From a virus: DNA of 30,469 bases. The stretch spans positions 1-30,469 of the IMG/VR virus record IMGVR_UViG_3300030012_004588; one strand, given 5' to 3'. Below, in pieces: positions 13,483 to 22,125 of the stretch. The notes under the pieces are model-generated. The model did no database searches. It worked only from the letters and a program-made list of their open reading frames with translations, and was not told the DNA's origin. The position numbers and the translations under genes were made by a program. The first letter of the stretch is position 1; the number at the start of each line of letters is the position of its first letter.

Positions 13483-13510
13483 CTCTGGTTCACATGAACC
13501 TAGAGAGCTA
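13470..13510 (+). other. Predicted programmed -1 ribosomal frameshift site, gp26 to gp51
   Basis: The heptamer T TTT TTC (13470-13476) is in the correct phase of gp26 (codons AGT TTT TTC). Three to four bases later begins a stem-loop: AGCTCT (13481-13486) and GGTTC (13487-13491), loop ACAT, GAACC (13496-13500), three bulged bases, and AGAGCT (13504-13509); an extra T13480-A13510 pair is possible. In the -1 frame there is no stop before gp51, and its ATG (13494) is in that frame. The fusion would be 300 residues: 238 of gp26, six linker residues (RIALVH) and the 56 of gp51. gp51 has no visible ribosome binding site. The spacer is shorter than the usual 5-9 bases, but the lower stem could melt. 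Confidence 0.72.
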
Positions 13511-13664
13511 CTACAAACTTAATTTTGCCCTGATGCAGTATCATAAATATTCACTAACAGAGATTGAAAATTTAATACCGTGGGAGAGAGACATTTATGT
13601 TGCTCTACTCCAAAATCATTTGGAAGAAGAAAAGTTAAAACAACAGCAAGCAAATGGATCTTGA
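13494..13664 (+). CDS. 51: Baseplate hub assembly protein gp51
   Basis: A 56-residue protein: MNLESYYKLNFALMQYHKYS, then LTEIENLIPWERDIYVALLQ and a charged, glutamine-rich tail. The 'LxxIExLxPWERxIYxxLL' core is the gp51 pattern and resembles the second half of frameshifted tail-assembly chaperones. In T4, gp51 is needed catalytically for hub assembly and is not in the virion. It starts 11 bases after the gp26 stop with no ribosome binding site and inside a hairpin, so translation may depend on frameshifting or coupling. It overlaps the tape-measure start by 11 bases. Confidence 0.85.
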   Translation: MNLESYYKLNFALMQYHKYSLTEIENLIPWERDIYVALLQNHLEEEKLKQQQANGS

Positions 13665-15978
13665 TGCTCTCCTGAAATCTATAAGAGAAGAAGGCACGGG
13701 AGGCAAGATTGTTCCTGCTAAATTTTTTAGCGAGGACAAATATGATAAGTATTACACTGAATTAATCAGTGAAGGTAGAATTGATGGGGATAATCTTTCA
13801 GCAGATGAAAGAAAAATCGGTGTCAAACAATTTAGAAAAGGAAAGCAAAACTTTAAATCATTTGTTGATAAACTTTTAAATAGAAAGAAACAAGTTGATT
13901 CTCCTTTAGGAAATAATATACCTACTTTAGAGGGTTCTATTGTAATCAAAAAACCAAGTATCGATCCAGAAAAAGTTACTGTTGTCAATACTGAAATTAT
14001 TGATGACTATGGATCTAAACTTGATGATTTAATTGATGAAGTAAAAACAGCACTAGAAATTCAAGATAAGACTGATGTTAAGAAAGAAGAAAAAGAAAAA
14101 AGGAATAAAGAAGAGAAAAGATTAGAGAGCAAATATAAAAAACTGCAAAAAACAACCACGGGATTTTTGAAACCAGTTAAGAGTATTCTTGATAGAATTC
14201 TTGATTTCTTTATTAATATTATTCTTGGTCGAATTGTTGTAAAATTTGTAGAGTGGTTAGGTAATCCAAAGAATAAATCTAAAGTTAATTCTATTATTAG
14301 ATTTTTAACTGATTTTGGTCCAAAGTTAATAGGTGCTTATCTTGTATTTGGAACATCCATAGGTAAAGGAATAAGAAAATTATCTAGAATATTAATCAGA
14401 GGTGGTATTAGAATTGCAGCAGCTGCTGCTTTGATGTTAAAAAAAGTTGGTATTTTAAAAGGTCTTGGTATGGCAAAATTTTTATTAGGTCCCAAAGGTG
14501 CAATTATTGCTACGGCACTTGAAGCGATTGGAACTGCTGCTGCAGTTGGTGGTCTTGCTAGTATGTTGAGTGGTGGTGGAGATAAACCTGAGAATGATGT
14601 TCAAGGTTTCTCTGGAGGAGGTCAAGTAGAACAGACACAACAACAGCAATTTAATTTCTTAAATCCATTCTCTTATTTCTCTGGTCAAGCACAGGAAGCT
14701 ATGGATCAGGCAGATAGAGGTGAAGGAAATTTTGATACATCAACTCCTGTTGGTGCTATGATGGAAAAAAGGAGAAAAACTGCAGAAGCAATGCAAATGC
14801 TTCGGGGATTTAATCAAGGATCATTAGTTTCTGGTCCGGGTGGTGTTGATAAAGTCCCAGCGATGCTTACTGCTGGTGAATTTGTCATGAGTCGTGGTGC
14901 TGTTCAGAAATTCGGTGTTGATACTATGATGTCAATGAACGCTATGGGTGGTGGAACTAATATTCCAACAATGATGGGTGGTAAAATTTATGCCAAGGGT
15001 GGTGGACCTGCTTTAACCAAAGAACAATATAAACTTCTTGATGCAATTTCTGCAGCAGAAGGAACCTCTGCTAGTTATGGAACTGTTTATGGTGGTAAAG
15101 TTGTGCCTGAACTTGCACAAGGCAAAATGACCATTGCACAAGTTTTACAAATGATGGATACTGGAATGCATCCTACCACTGGTGAAAAATTATTCGCATC
15201 AGATAAGCATAATTCTGATGCCACAGGTAGATATCAGATGATGTCATATGTTTTGAAAGAAGAAGCACAAAAAGGAGGATATGATATTAATAAAACTTTG
15301 TTTACTCCTCAACTTCAAGATAAAATTATAATTGATAGAATTACTGAGTTTAGAGGTGTAACACCTGAACTTCTTAAAATCGAGGGTGCAAGTGATAAAG
15401 TCATTGATATGCTTGCACCTGAGTTTGCATCTTTCCCAAATTTGATGGGTCCTGATTCAAAGGGAAATTATGGCACTAATTCTAGTTACTATGGACAGGG
15501 TGGTAAATCTGCTGAATTCATTAGAGAAAAATATAATAAATCACAAGGAACACCTTTATATTCAATAAAAGCATCTGTACCTACTGGACCTACAATTTCA
15601 GGAACCACTGGATCTTCAATTTCAGGAACCACTGGATCTTCAGTCACCAAAAAACCTGAGGGAGTGACAAGAGTTGTTGGTGGTATCATGGATATGTTAT
15701 CGGGTCAAAAAACTGATTTTGATCAAAGAGGTTCTTTTAATTTTAATATACTACCCTTCATGGAGCAGAAAGAAAGTAATGTTAAGACAATTACAAAACC
15801 AAGAGTTGTTGCTCCACCACCACCGATTAAAAGACAACCAAAGGTTTCAGTCATCAACGGTGAGACCACACAACAGATGGCATCAGTTAGTCAGGCAGTA
15901 ACACGAGTGCCTGAACTTCCAGCACCACCCATGTCATCATCTAAGGTAAAACTCTTAGGTATCTCAATTCCTGTTTAA
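13654..15978 (+). CDS. Tape-measure-like tail protein with muramidase-like domain
   Basis: A 774-residue protein directly after gp51, where tailed phages keep the tape-measure gene. Layout: N-terminal charged region; Lys/Glu coiled-coil stretch at about 140-168; hydrophobic segments at about 174-199 and 250-308; a tape-measure hallmark at 394-418 (GPGGVDKVPAMLTAGEFVMS, then RGAV); a lysozyme/transglycosylase-like domain at about 450-610 with E469 in SAAEGTSAS and SDATGRYQMM at 521-530; a Ser/Gly/Thr linker with an exact tandem repeat; and a proline-rich C-terminus. It probably spans the tail tube, sets its length and carries a peptidoglycan hydrolase into the envelope. It may replace T4 gp29, but no direct similarity is claimed. 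The enzyme class is inferred from motifs. Confidence 0.75.
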   Translation: MDLDALLKSIREEGTGGKIVPAKFFSEDKYDKYYTELISEGRIDGDNLSADERKIGVKQFRKGKQNFKSFVDKLLNRKKQVDSPLGNNIPTLEGSIVIKKPSIDPEKVTVVNTEIIDDYGSKLDDLIDEVKTALEIQDKTDVKKEEKEKRNKEEKRLESKYKKLQKTTTGFLKPVKSILDRILDFFINIILGRIVVKFVEWLGNPKNKSKVNSIIRFLTDFGPKLIGAYLVFGTSIGKGIRKLSRILIRGGIRIAAAAALMLKKVGILKGLGMAKFLLGPKGAIIATALEAIGTAAAVGGLASMLSGGGDKPENDVQGFSGGGQVEQTQQQQFNFLNPFSYFSGQAQEAMDQADRGEGNFDTSTPVGAMMEKRRKTAEAMQMLRGFNQGSLVSGPGGVDKVPAMLTAGEFVMSRGAVQKFGVDTMMSMNAMGGGTNIPTMMGGKIYAKGGGPALTKEQYKLLDAISAAEGTSASYGTVYGGKVVPELAQGKMTIAQVLQMMDTGMHPTTGEKLFASDKHNSDATGRYQMMSYVLKEEAQKGGYDINKTLFTPQLQDKIIIDRITEFRGVTPELLKIEGASDKVIDMLAPEFASFPNLMGPDSKGNYGTNSSYYGQGGKSAEFIREKYNKSQGTPLYSIKASVPTGPTISGTTGSSISGTTGSSVTKKPEGVTRVVGGIMDMLSGQKTDFDQRGSFNFNILPFMEQKESNVKTITKPRVVAPPPPIKRQPKVSVINGETTQQMASVSQAVTRVPELPAPPMSSSKVKLLGISIPV
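15595..15642 (+). repeat. Two perfect 24-bp tandem repeats in the tape-measure linker
   Basis: Two identical 24-base copies (15595-15618 and 15619-15642) encode ISGTTGSS twice in a flexible linker after the muramidase-like domain. This looks like recent slippage duplication, so linker length may vary among relatives. Confidence 0.9.
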
Positions 15979-15984
15979 TAGAAA

Positions 15985-18672
15985 ATGTTAGACACTTCTA
16001 AACTACTTCCTAATTCAAGCAGTACTGAAAGACAAGCAGATGCTAATGCTACACTTGTCAAAGTGACGAAGAAGACTGTCTCATTAACAAAGTTTTTTAA
16101 GGATAGGAATAAAAAGAAGAAAAACGAAATAAGAAAAGAACAAATTGAAGATGTAAAAGAAGAAAGAGAAGAGGAAGAAAGGAGATTAGAAAAACCCTCA
16201 AAGAATGAAGAGAAGAAGAAGGTAAAAGTTGGAAGTGTAAAAAAATTAGGAATACTTGGTTGGTTTAAAAACTTTATTGGGACAACAATCTTAGGATTTT
16301 TTGCAGTAAGGTTGATAGAACATTTACCTAAGTTACAAGGTATTGCTACAGCATTAGCAGCAGCTGCAGAATTTGCCATTGATATTGGTGGTAAGTTATT
16401 GGATGGATTGACTACGTTTATTGACATAGGTTATAAAGCATATGATTTTACAATCGGTGCTTTAGATGATATTGGTGGAGATAACTTTGTAAATATTTTT
16501 AATGGTCTGATTGATAAGATTTCATTTGCAATCGATGCAATTATCATTGCAACTCTTATCTCCGGTAAGGGTGGTATTGGTCAACTCTTTAAAAGAAAAA
16601 CTCCTAAGGGTCCTGTAACTGAACCTAAAAGACTTCCACCTGCTAAACCCAAAGGTCCAGGAGGAATTCCAAAACCAGCACCAAAACCAACACCAAAACC
16701 AACACCAAAACCAGCACCAAAACCAGTACTAGCACCAAAACCAGTACCAAAACCAGTACCAAAACCAGTACCAAAACCAGTACCAAAACCAGTACCAAAA
16801 CCAGCAGCAGTTCCTGCTCAACCTAGAGTTCCTGTAGGTGCAGGAGCAGGAACTGGAACAAGAGGTGGAACACCTACTAATTTGCCTAGTAGAACATCAC
16901 CTCCTGGTGGTGTTGGTGGACTAATGGATGATGCCTTGAGAAGAATGTTGGGATCGTTATCTAATGAAACAATATCTGAAATTGCAGATAATTTTAAAAA
17001 TGATTTATCAAAAATAAAATCACCTGAAGATATAAGTACACTTGTTGATAAGGCAAGCAGAAAGTCTTTTGGTATTTTTAGTGATGCTGTTGAAAAAATG
17101 AAAAAAACTGGATCTTCTTTTACTAATTTAGAGAAGTATCTAAGACAAATGCAAGATAAGGGTATTCGTGCAAGTGATGAATTAGTTAGTGCTGCTGGAA
17201 AAAGTGCTGAGGTAAGATATCGGGGTGGTGATGAACTTGTAGGTAAACCAGATGCTGCACAACAAAAACGAGCAGAAGACTTTAGAAAAGGAAAAAAAGA
17301 TGCTTTAATAAAAACTAGCAATGAAGATTTGGCTCGTAACGTTGATGATGTAAGCAAAGAATTAAAATCAAAACCAAAATCAGGTTCAAGCAAAAAATTC
17401 GATAAAAAATTATTTGCAAAAAATAAATTAATGAATCTTAAACCTAAATCAATTCTTTCAAATCTTAAATCAGCAGGTCCAAGTATTGTAGCTGATATAG
17501 CACTTGCGTATGCAGCAGAAAAATTAATTATTGAACCTATCGAGTATAAAATGTTTGAAGGTAGAAGAAAAGAAATTGATAAGTTTGTTAGAAGAAACGG
17601 ATTGCAAGCAGCGATTGACAAAACTGTTACTGATTATGAAAAAGAAAATGAAAAGAAACCAATTTCATGGTGGCAAAATGCATTAACATTAGGATTTGGT
17701 GGTTTATTTGATGAAAGAGATGAGAATTTATTGAAAATTTATACAATGGATCTTCAATACCTTAAAAAATTAGATGAAGATCCTGAATTATTAAAGTCTG
17801 TTAAAACTGGTGATCCGGAATCAAAAAAATCTGGATTATTTGGAAATTTAATGAGTGGCATTGGATCAATTTTTGCACCTGCTGCTAAGGCAACAACATT
17901 AGATGAAAGTGTCCCACCTCCACCTAGAACATCAACTGATGGTCAACCTTACAAACCTGAGAAAGAAGATAAGGTAGATAAAAAAGTTCCTGTTGATATT
18001 AAAAATAAAAAACCAGTTTCCCCAAGTAAGGGATCTGAATTAGCAGGTGAACTTGGAAGGTGGTTGAATTCAAAACAATTACGTTGGGGATCTGGTGTCA
18101 CTGAACACCCAGAGCACGGTGGAGTTCATGATGTTCATACTGATGGTTCATATCACTACAAAGAACAAGGATATCGTGCTATTGATATCGGTGGATGGGG
18201 ACCAAAGAGATACAAAAAAGAAGGACAAACTGGAGTTGATGATCAAACAAAAATCCTAGCAGGCATTGCTGAGTGGAATAAGATGAAGGGTGTCAGTCCT
18301 ATTGAACTTATTCATGAAGGAAATGATTATGCAGGTCATAATAATCACGTTCACGTTGCATATAAAAAGGGTGGACTGATCCCAAGAAACACAAGAGCAT
18401 TCCTTCACAAAGATGAAATAGTTATTGATAAGGACAGTTCTGATCCTGCGAGAAATCTTTTGCTTGCCATCAATGAGGCAAAGGGTAAGGAAGGAATAAT
18501 GAGAGCGATAAGTGACTATGCACCATATGATGATAACTCATCTGATACTATCATCATCAATAGAAATAATATCATCGCACCACCTCCTGCTCAACCCCAA
18601 TCAGGTCCTTCTGTTGTAGTGGTCAAGAGAGGATTTAGTGATCCATTTGAACACCTTGATTTTAGTGGGTAA
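15985..18672 (+). CDS. Second large tail (tape-measure-like) protein with M15-like peptidase motif
   Basis: An 895-residue protein, six bases after the first. Layout: Lys/Glu-rich N-terminal helix at about 37-84; hydrophobic segment at about 89-140 ([20 protein letters not shown]); a proline-lysine repeat at 229-274; a helical centre; and a C-terminal domain with zinc-peptidase-like motifs: S722-Y-H724 then G729-Y-R-A-I-D734-I-G-G, and H788-V-H790. The pattern SxH...GxAxD...HxH is that of M15-type D,D-/L,D-peptidases. [21 protein letters not shown] segment near 796-815 resembles the GE(F/Y)V motif of tape-measure proteins. It probably sits in the tail lumen or hub and cuts peptidoglycan cross-links at infection. 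Activity is inferred from motifs. Confidence 0.72.
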   Translation: MLDTSKLLPNSSSTERQADANATLVKVTKKTVSLTKFFKDRNKKKKNEIRKEQIEDVKEEREEEERRLEKPSKNEEKKKVKVGSVKKLGILGWFKNFIGTTILGFFAVRLIEHLPKLQGIATALAAAAEFAIDIGGKLLDGLTTFIDIGYKAYDFTIGALDDIGGDNFVNIFNGLIDKISFAIDAIIIATLISGKGGIGQLFKRKTPKGPVTEPKRLPPAKPKGPGGIPKPAPKPTPKPTPKPAPKPVLAPKPVPKPVPKPVPKPVPKPVPKPAAVPAQPRVPVGAGAGTGTRGGTPTNLPSRTSPPGGVGGLMDDALRRMLGSLSNETISEIADNFKNDLSKIKSPEDISTLVDKASRKSFGIFSDAVEKMKKTGSSFTNLEKYLRQMQDKGIRASDELVSAAGKSAEVRYRGGDELVGKPDAAQQKRAEDFRKGKKDALIKTSNEDLARNVDDVSKELKSKPKSGSSKKFDKKLFAKNKLMNLKPKSILSNLKSAGPSIVADIALAYAAEKLIIEPIEYKMFEGRRKEIDKFVRRNGLQAAIDKTVTDYEKENEKKPISWWQNALTLGFGGLFDERDENLLKIYTMDLQYLKKLDEDPELLKSVKTGDPESKKSGLFGNLMSGIGSIFAPAAKATTLDESVPPPPRTSTDGQPYKPEKEDKVDKKVPVDIKNKKPVSPSKGSELAGELGRWLNSKQLRWGSGVTEHPEHGGVHDVHTDGSYHYKEQGYRAIDIGGWGPKRYKKEGQTGVDDQTKILAGIAEWNKMKGVSPIELIHEGNDYAGHNNHVHVAYKKGGLIPRNTRAFLHKDEIVIDKDSSDPARNLLLAINEAKGKEGIMRAISDYAPYDDNSSDTIIINRNNIIAPPPAQPQSGPSVVVVKRGFSDPFEHLDFSG
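16669..16806 (+). repeat. Proline-lysine 12-bp tandem repeat
   Basis: Eleven 12-base units of the type CCAAAACCAGTA encode a (P-K-P-x) run. Five units (16669-16728) are separated from six (16735-16806) by CTAGCA. Five consecutive units are identical. The encoded polyproline-type rod would act as a stiff spacer between the N-terminal and C-terminal domains. Confidence 0.92.
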
Positions 18673-18694
18673 ATATAAGTAAGAGGTAATAAAA

Positions 18695-20044
18695 ATGACT
18701 CAATCCAGGATAGCAAACCCTGCTTTTATTGAGCAGGTAGATATAATCTCAAACAAACCACCAAGAAATACTGTCAGTATTTTAGGAGGTATTATATCGT
18801 TTGTTTATTATGAAAGTATGTTGAGTGACTCTTTAAGAGCAACTATAACATTTGCCGATACTGGAGCAGCAAAAAATGAGAAGACTAACGATACTAGTGT
18901 TGTAGAAGGACTTCCGATAGTTGGTCAAGAGAAAGTTCAAATAAAATTTAAAGATAATAATGAAAATAAAATAGGAGATAAACCTGAATTAATTTTATAT
19001 GTCAATAGTGTTAAAGTTATTGATAATGATACAACTAGAAGTCTTGTTCAACTTGACTTGGTTTCAAGAGAGTTTATATTAAATGAAAAGACTAGAATAA
19101 CAAAAAGATATGATGGAAAACTTTCAGAGACTGTTAAAAAATTATTAGAGGATAAAAACTCTATTGGTTTAGAAACTGAAAAGGAATTGTTTATTGAAGA
19201 TACTTCAAATAATTTTAATTTTATTGGTAATAACAAAAAACCATTCTATGTAATTAATTGGTTGGCTAGAAAATCTGTCTCCTCTACTAATCAAAAATTA
19301 GGAAAAAGTGCAGGATATTTTTTTTATGAGAGGTCTGATGGATATTACTTTAAATCAGTTGATAGTTTATTCTCTCAAGAGAAAAAGAAATCTTTTATCT
19401 ACACAGAAACAACAGGAATTCCAAAAGGATATGATGCAAATGTTTTATCCTTTAAAAAAGGAAACTTAATTGATGCTCAGAGAAAATTACAAATTGGTGC
19501 TTATTCTACAAGAACTATTTTGTTTGACCCGTTTACCACATACTATGAGGTGATCACACCTAATGCGGAAAGTAATGAAGAAGATTTAAAACTTGGAGGA
19601 AACAATTTACCTGTATTGAATCCAGAATTTAATCAACCTGGTAGAAATAAAGAGTTCTCAAGAACAACATATTACTTACTTGATAAAGGAACACTTGCCT
19701 CGGGAGATAATGAGCAACAACTTGAAAAAAAGAATGAAGAGAATTTCAAATATTCACAAATATTAAATCAATCCATCATGAGATTGAATCAATTCTTTTC
19801 TTCTCAAGCAACAATAACCATTGCAGGAGATTTTTCACTTCATATTGGTGATGCAATTTATCTTGACCTCCCTAAACTAGGAGTTAATAGGGGAAAAGAA
19901 CTTGACAAGCAAGATAGTGGTCTATATATTATAGCAGAATTAACTCACTTAGTTGACACGAACGGAACATTCACTAGACTAAACCTTGTGAGAGATTCAT
20001 TCGGTAAAACAGGTAAAGCAAATTCGGAAGGTATTTTAAGATGA
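18695..20044 (+). CDS. Baseplate hub protein, gp27/gpD-like
   Basis: A 449-residue beta-rich protein beginning MTQSRIANPAFIEQVDIISN, with strands such as GGIISFVYYESMLSDSLRAT, VQLDLVSREFILNEKTRITK, and a C-terminal QATITIAGDFSLHIGDAIYL with DSGLYIIAELTHLVDTNGTF. The 'T-I-x-I-x-G-x-x-x-L-x-x-G-D-x-I-x-L' ending, followed by YIIxxxxH, is typical of hub proteins that hold the spike (gp27 / gpD / VgrG N-terminal region). Position between tape measure and OB-fold spike genes agrees. The start has a moderate ribosome binding site (AGAGG). Detailed homology to T4 gp27 was not tested. Confidence 0.7.
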   Translation: MTQSRIANPAFIEQVDIISNKPPRNTVSILGGIISFVYYESMLSDSLRATITFADTGAAKNEKTNDTSVVEGLPIVGQEKVQIKFKDNNENKIGDKPELILYVNSVKVIDNDTTRSLVQLDLVSREFILNEKTRITKRYDGKLSETVKKLLEDKNSIGLETEKELFIEDTSNNFNFIGNNKKPFYVINWLARKSVSSTNQKLGKSAGYFFYERSDGYYFKSVDSLFSQEKKKSFIYTETTGIPKGYDANVLSFKKGNLIDAQRKLQIGAYSTRTILFDPFTTYYEVITPNAESNEEDLKLGGNNLPVLNPEFNQPGRNKEFSRTTYYLLDKGTLASGDNEQQLEKKNEENFKYSQILNQSIMRLNQFFSSQATITIAGDFSLHIGDAIYLDLPKLGVNRGKELDKQDSGLYIIAELTHLVDTNGTFTRLNLVRDSFGKTGKANSEGILR

Positions 20045-20259
20045 CGGATAGAAGTATTCAACAACACATTAATGACGATAAAGACATGCTTGAGGACGCA
20101 ACATTGTCTCCTCAAATGCGTCGTCATGTAGCAGATGAACTTGATCACCTTGAGCAGTATCAAGCAAATCATCCAGACGAGGATCGTGATCCTTCATTTC
20201 TTGATATGTATTGTGATGAAAATCCAGAAGCTGATGAATGTAGAATCTACGAGGATTGA
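20041..20259 (+). CDS. Small acidic protein of the hub region
   Basis: A 72-residue acidic protein: RSIQQHINDDKDMLEDATLS, PQMRRHVADELDHLEQYQAN, then HPDEDRDPSFLDMYCDENPE and ADECRIYED. Two helices precede a C-terminal part with two cysteines (C61 and C67) in MYCDENPEADEC. It overlaps the hub gene by four bases and the spike gene by one base, so it is translated with them. By position it could be a hub-assembly helper in place of T4 gp28; sequence gives no function. Confidence 0.82.
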   Translation: MTDRSIQQHINDDKDMLEDATLSPQMRRHVADELDHLEQYQANHPDEDRDPSFLDMYCDENPEADECRIYED

Positions 20260-20837
20260 TGGAAGGTAGTTCACTATTTAATCCTGGATTTTTAGGTGCA
20301 TCATTTAATTGGTGGGTCGGTCAAATTGTTGACGATTCTGTATGGAGAGATAATATCAACCCTGGAAAGTATGATGATGTAAATTCAATTCCGGGATGGG
20401 GATACAGATATAAGGTAAGAATTATTGGTCTTCACGATCAGGGACAAGAAACAATTCCTGATGAAGAATTGCCTTGGTGTAATATAATGTATCCTGTAAC
20501 TGCCGGTGGATTTCAAGGTGGTAGTGGACAAACACCAAATTTACGTCAAGGAAATATGGTGTTTGGTTTTTTCCTTGATGGTCAAGATCAACAAGTTCCT
20601 GTTATTATGGGAGTGCTTGGTAATAACTCTCAAACTATCTTAAATCAAAAGATAGGTGATAATAGAGTTACAAATTCTACTCCTGGAACTCTTGGAGTTA
20701 GTGGATTTGCAGATGGTGCAAAATCAAAGCAGGGATCTAGAAGATCAGTTCCGTCAGACGAAAGCAGAACAATCAAACAACCTACTAGAAGGGGTCAAGG
20801 TGGTAGAGGTGGAGATACTGTAAGGAGGGTAGGATAA
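20259..20837 (+). CDS. OB-fold central spike protein, gp5 N-terminal-like, no lysozyme
   Basis: A 192-residue protein with the gp5/VgrG-type OB domain: GASFNWWVGQIVDDSVW near the start, then GYRYKVRIIGLHDQGQE, LPWCNIMYPVTAGGFQG, NLRQGNMVFGFFLDGQDQQV and PVIMGVLGN. The order 'RYKVRI-G-H...LPW..V..P......G.......G..V.G.F.DG....P.I.G' is the OB-fold pattern. In T4, gp5 continues with lysozyme and a beta-helix; here the protein ends in a disordered, basic tail (RRGQGGRGGDTVRRVG). Start ATG 20259 overlaps the upstream stop (TGATG); a TTG at 20256 is the alternative. Confidence 0.85.
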   Translation: MEGSSLFNPGFLGASFNWWVGQIVDDSVWRDNINPGKYDDVNSIPGWGYRYKVRIIGLHDQGQETIPDEELPWCNIMYPVTAGGFQGGSGQTPNLRQGNMVFGFFLDGQDQQVPVIMGVLGNNSQTILNQKIGDNRVTNSTPGTLGVSGFADGAKSKQGSRRSVPSDESRTIKQPTRRGQGGRGGDTVRRVG

Positions 20838-22090
20838 TGACACAATCCTTTAATTCAGAGTTTGCAAATAATAGAAATAATTCTGTTGATAGATCATTAG
20901 AAGCAACTATTGCCAGAGAAGAAGCAGGATTAAATGCTGCACTTGAAGCTGAAGCACAGCAGCAGGCTCAACAACAGCAAGAAGAAGCAGGTCCAGGAGC
21001 ACAACCACAACCTGGAGCGACTATTGAAAATGAAGGAGTACATCAGGTTACTGCTGCAGATGTAATTCGACAAGAAAAATGTGATGAAAAAATTGTTCTT
21101 CTGACTCCAGATCCAGATTCCCTTGTTAAATCATCAATCAAGGGAATACAAACTGCAATTGAAAATATGACAAAGAAAATTGATAAATTTCTTCAGTCAA
21201 TTCAAAGTTATATTGATGCTGTTACTAATAAAATTCAAGATATAAGAAGTTTTATCAGAGGTATATCAGGTGAAATTGCAAAATACATGAAAATTATATT
21301 TGATAAGGTGATGGAGTATGCTATAAAAATAATTAACAAGCAAATGAATAAAGTTGTTGCAGCACTACCATCCAGTTTAAGGTATCAATTTTCTGATCTT
21401 AAAGAGATTACAACTGAACTTATTTTATGTCTTTATGGTAAAATGACTGGTAATCTCACAGATCAAGTTTCTGGCGTTCTTGATGATATTTTAAAACTTG
21501 ATGATCTCGAAAAAGAGGCAAGAGACAGAGCGGCAGTAAGTATTGATGATGATGGAAACGTAAATGGTGAAACTACTTATCCTAAAGCACCAATTTGTAC
21601 TGCTGAAGATATTACATCTAGAGTAATGTCCCTACATGTAGATGAAATTGATAAAGCAAATGTCACATTACTTGACAACATTGATGCATATCTTGAAGAT
21701 ATTACAGATACACTTGCTGGAGTTACAGGTAACCTACAGGATGTTAAAAATTTAATTGGTAATTTTAAAGGAAGTATTACTTCTGCTCTTACTTTTACTA
21801 ATTTTTCACCAAGTGTATTTGGTTGTGAATTAAAACCAAATCAAGCATCTACTGATTATTATACATTTTGTAGTGGAGGATCAGGACAAGCAAGATCAGA
21901 ACTTCCGAGTGAAAGATCCCTTGGTGACCGAGTTAATAAAGATACTCCAACATCTCCTCCTAAAAAAACGCAACCATTTGTTGAACCAACTAGAGCAACT
22001 CCTGATGTTGTAGATGATATTGACAGAGAATTAGATAGGGCTCGGGCAGGTGATCGTTCGGGTCTTGATGATGCTCTTGACATTTCATAA
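20837..22090 (+). CDS. Helical virion-associated protein, unknown function
   Basis: A 417-residue protein with a Gln/Ala-rich disordered region at about 33-62 (EAEAQQQAQQQQEEAGPGAQ), a long helical, coiled-coil-like stretch at about 95-200 (SIKGIQTAIENMTKKIDKFL), further helices around 275-325 and a charged, disordered C-terminus. The start shares a base with the upstream stop and is supported by AAGGAGGG at 20822-20829. It lies between the spike and the 1718-residue protein, so it is probably a baseplate or hub component. I do not recognise a family. The stop overlaps a late box. Confidence 0.78.
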   Translation: MTQSFNSEFANNRNNSVDRSLEATIAREEAGLNAALEAEAQQQAQQQQEEAGPGAQPQPGATIENEGVHQVTAADVIRQEKCDEKIVLLTPDPDSLVKSSIKGIQTAIENMTKKIDKFLQSIQSYIDAVTNKIQDIRSFIRGISGEIAKYMKIIFDKVMEYAIKIINKQMNKVVAALPSSLRYQFSDLKEITTELILCLYGKMTGNLTDQVSGVLDDILKLDDLEKEARDRAAVSIDDDGNVNGETTYPKAPICTAEDITSRVMSLHVDEIDKANVTLLDNIDAYLEDITDTLAGVTGNLQDVKNLIGNFKGSITSALTFTNFSPSVFGCELKPNQASTDYYTFCSGGSGQARSELPSERSLGDRVNKDTPTSPPKKTQPFVEPTRATPDVVDDIDRELDRARAGDRSGLDDALDIS

Positions 22091-22096
22091 TAAATA
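22089..22096 (+). promoter_or_regulatory. Candidate late promoter box for the 1718-residue gene
   Basis: AATAAATA overlaps the TAA stop of the upstream gene (TAATAAATA) and lies 29 bases before the next ATG. It is the third instance of this exact stop/box fusion in the window. Confidence 0.5.
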
Positions 22097-22125
22097 TCTG
22101 TATGCTACAAGTGTAACGTGTAAAT

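Noticed and set aside
13542-13549. CATAAATA inside gp51 as a late promoter for the tape measure gene
   Set aside because: More than 100 bases from the next start, unlike the 19-29 base spacing elsewhere.
16669-16806. Short regular repeats as a CRISPR array
   Set aside because: 12-bp units without spacers, in frame, encoding PKPx; a protein-coding repeat.
16818-17621. 267-codon minus-strand open frame
   Set aside because: Antisense to the second tape-measure-like protein, serine/leucine-rich shadow product of lysine/glutamate-rich coding; no ribosome binding site or promoter seen.
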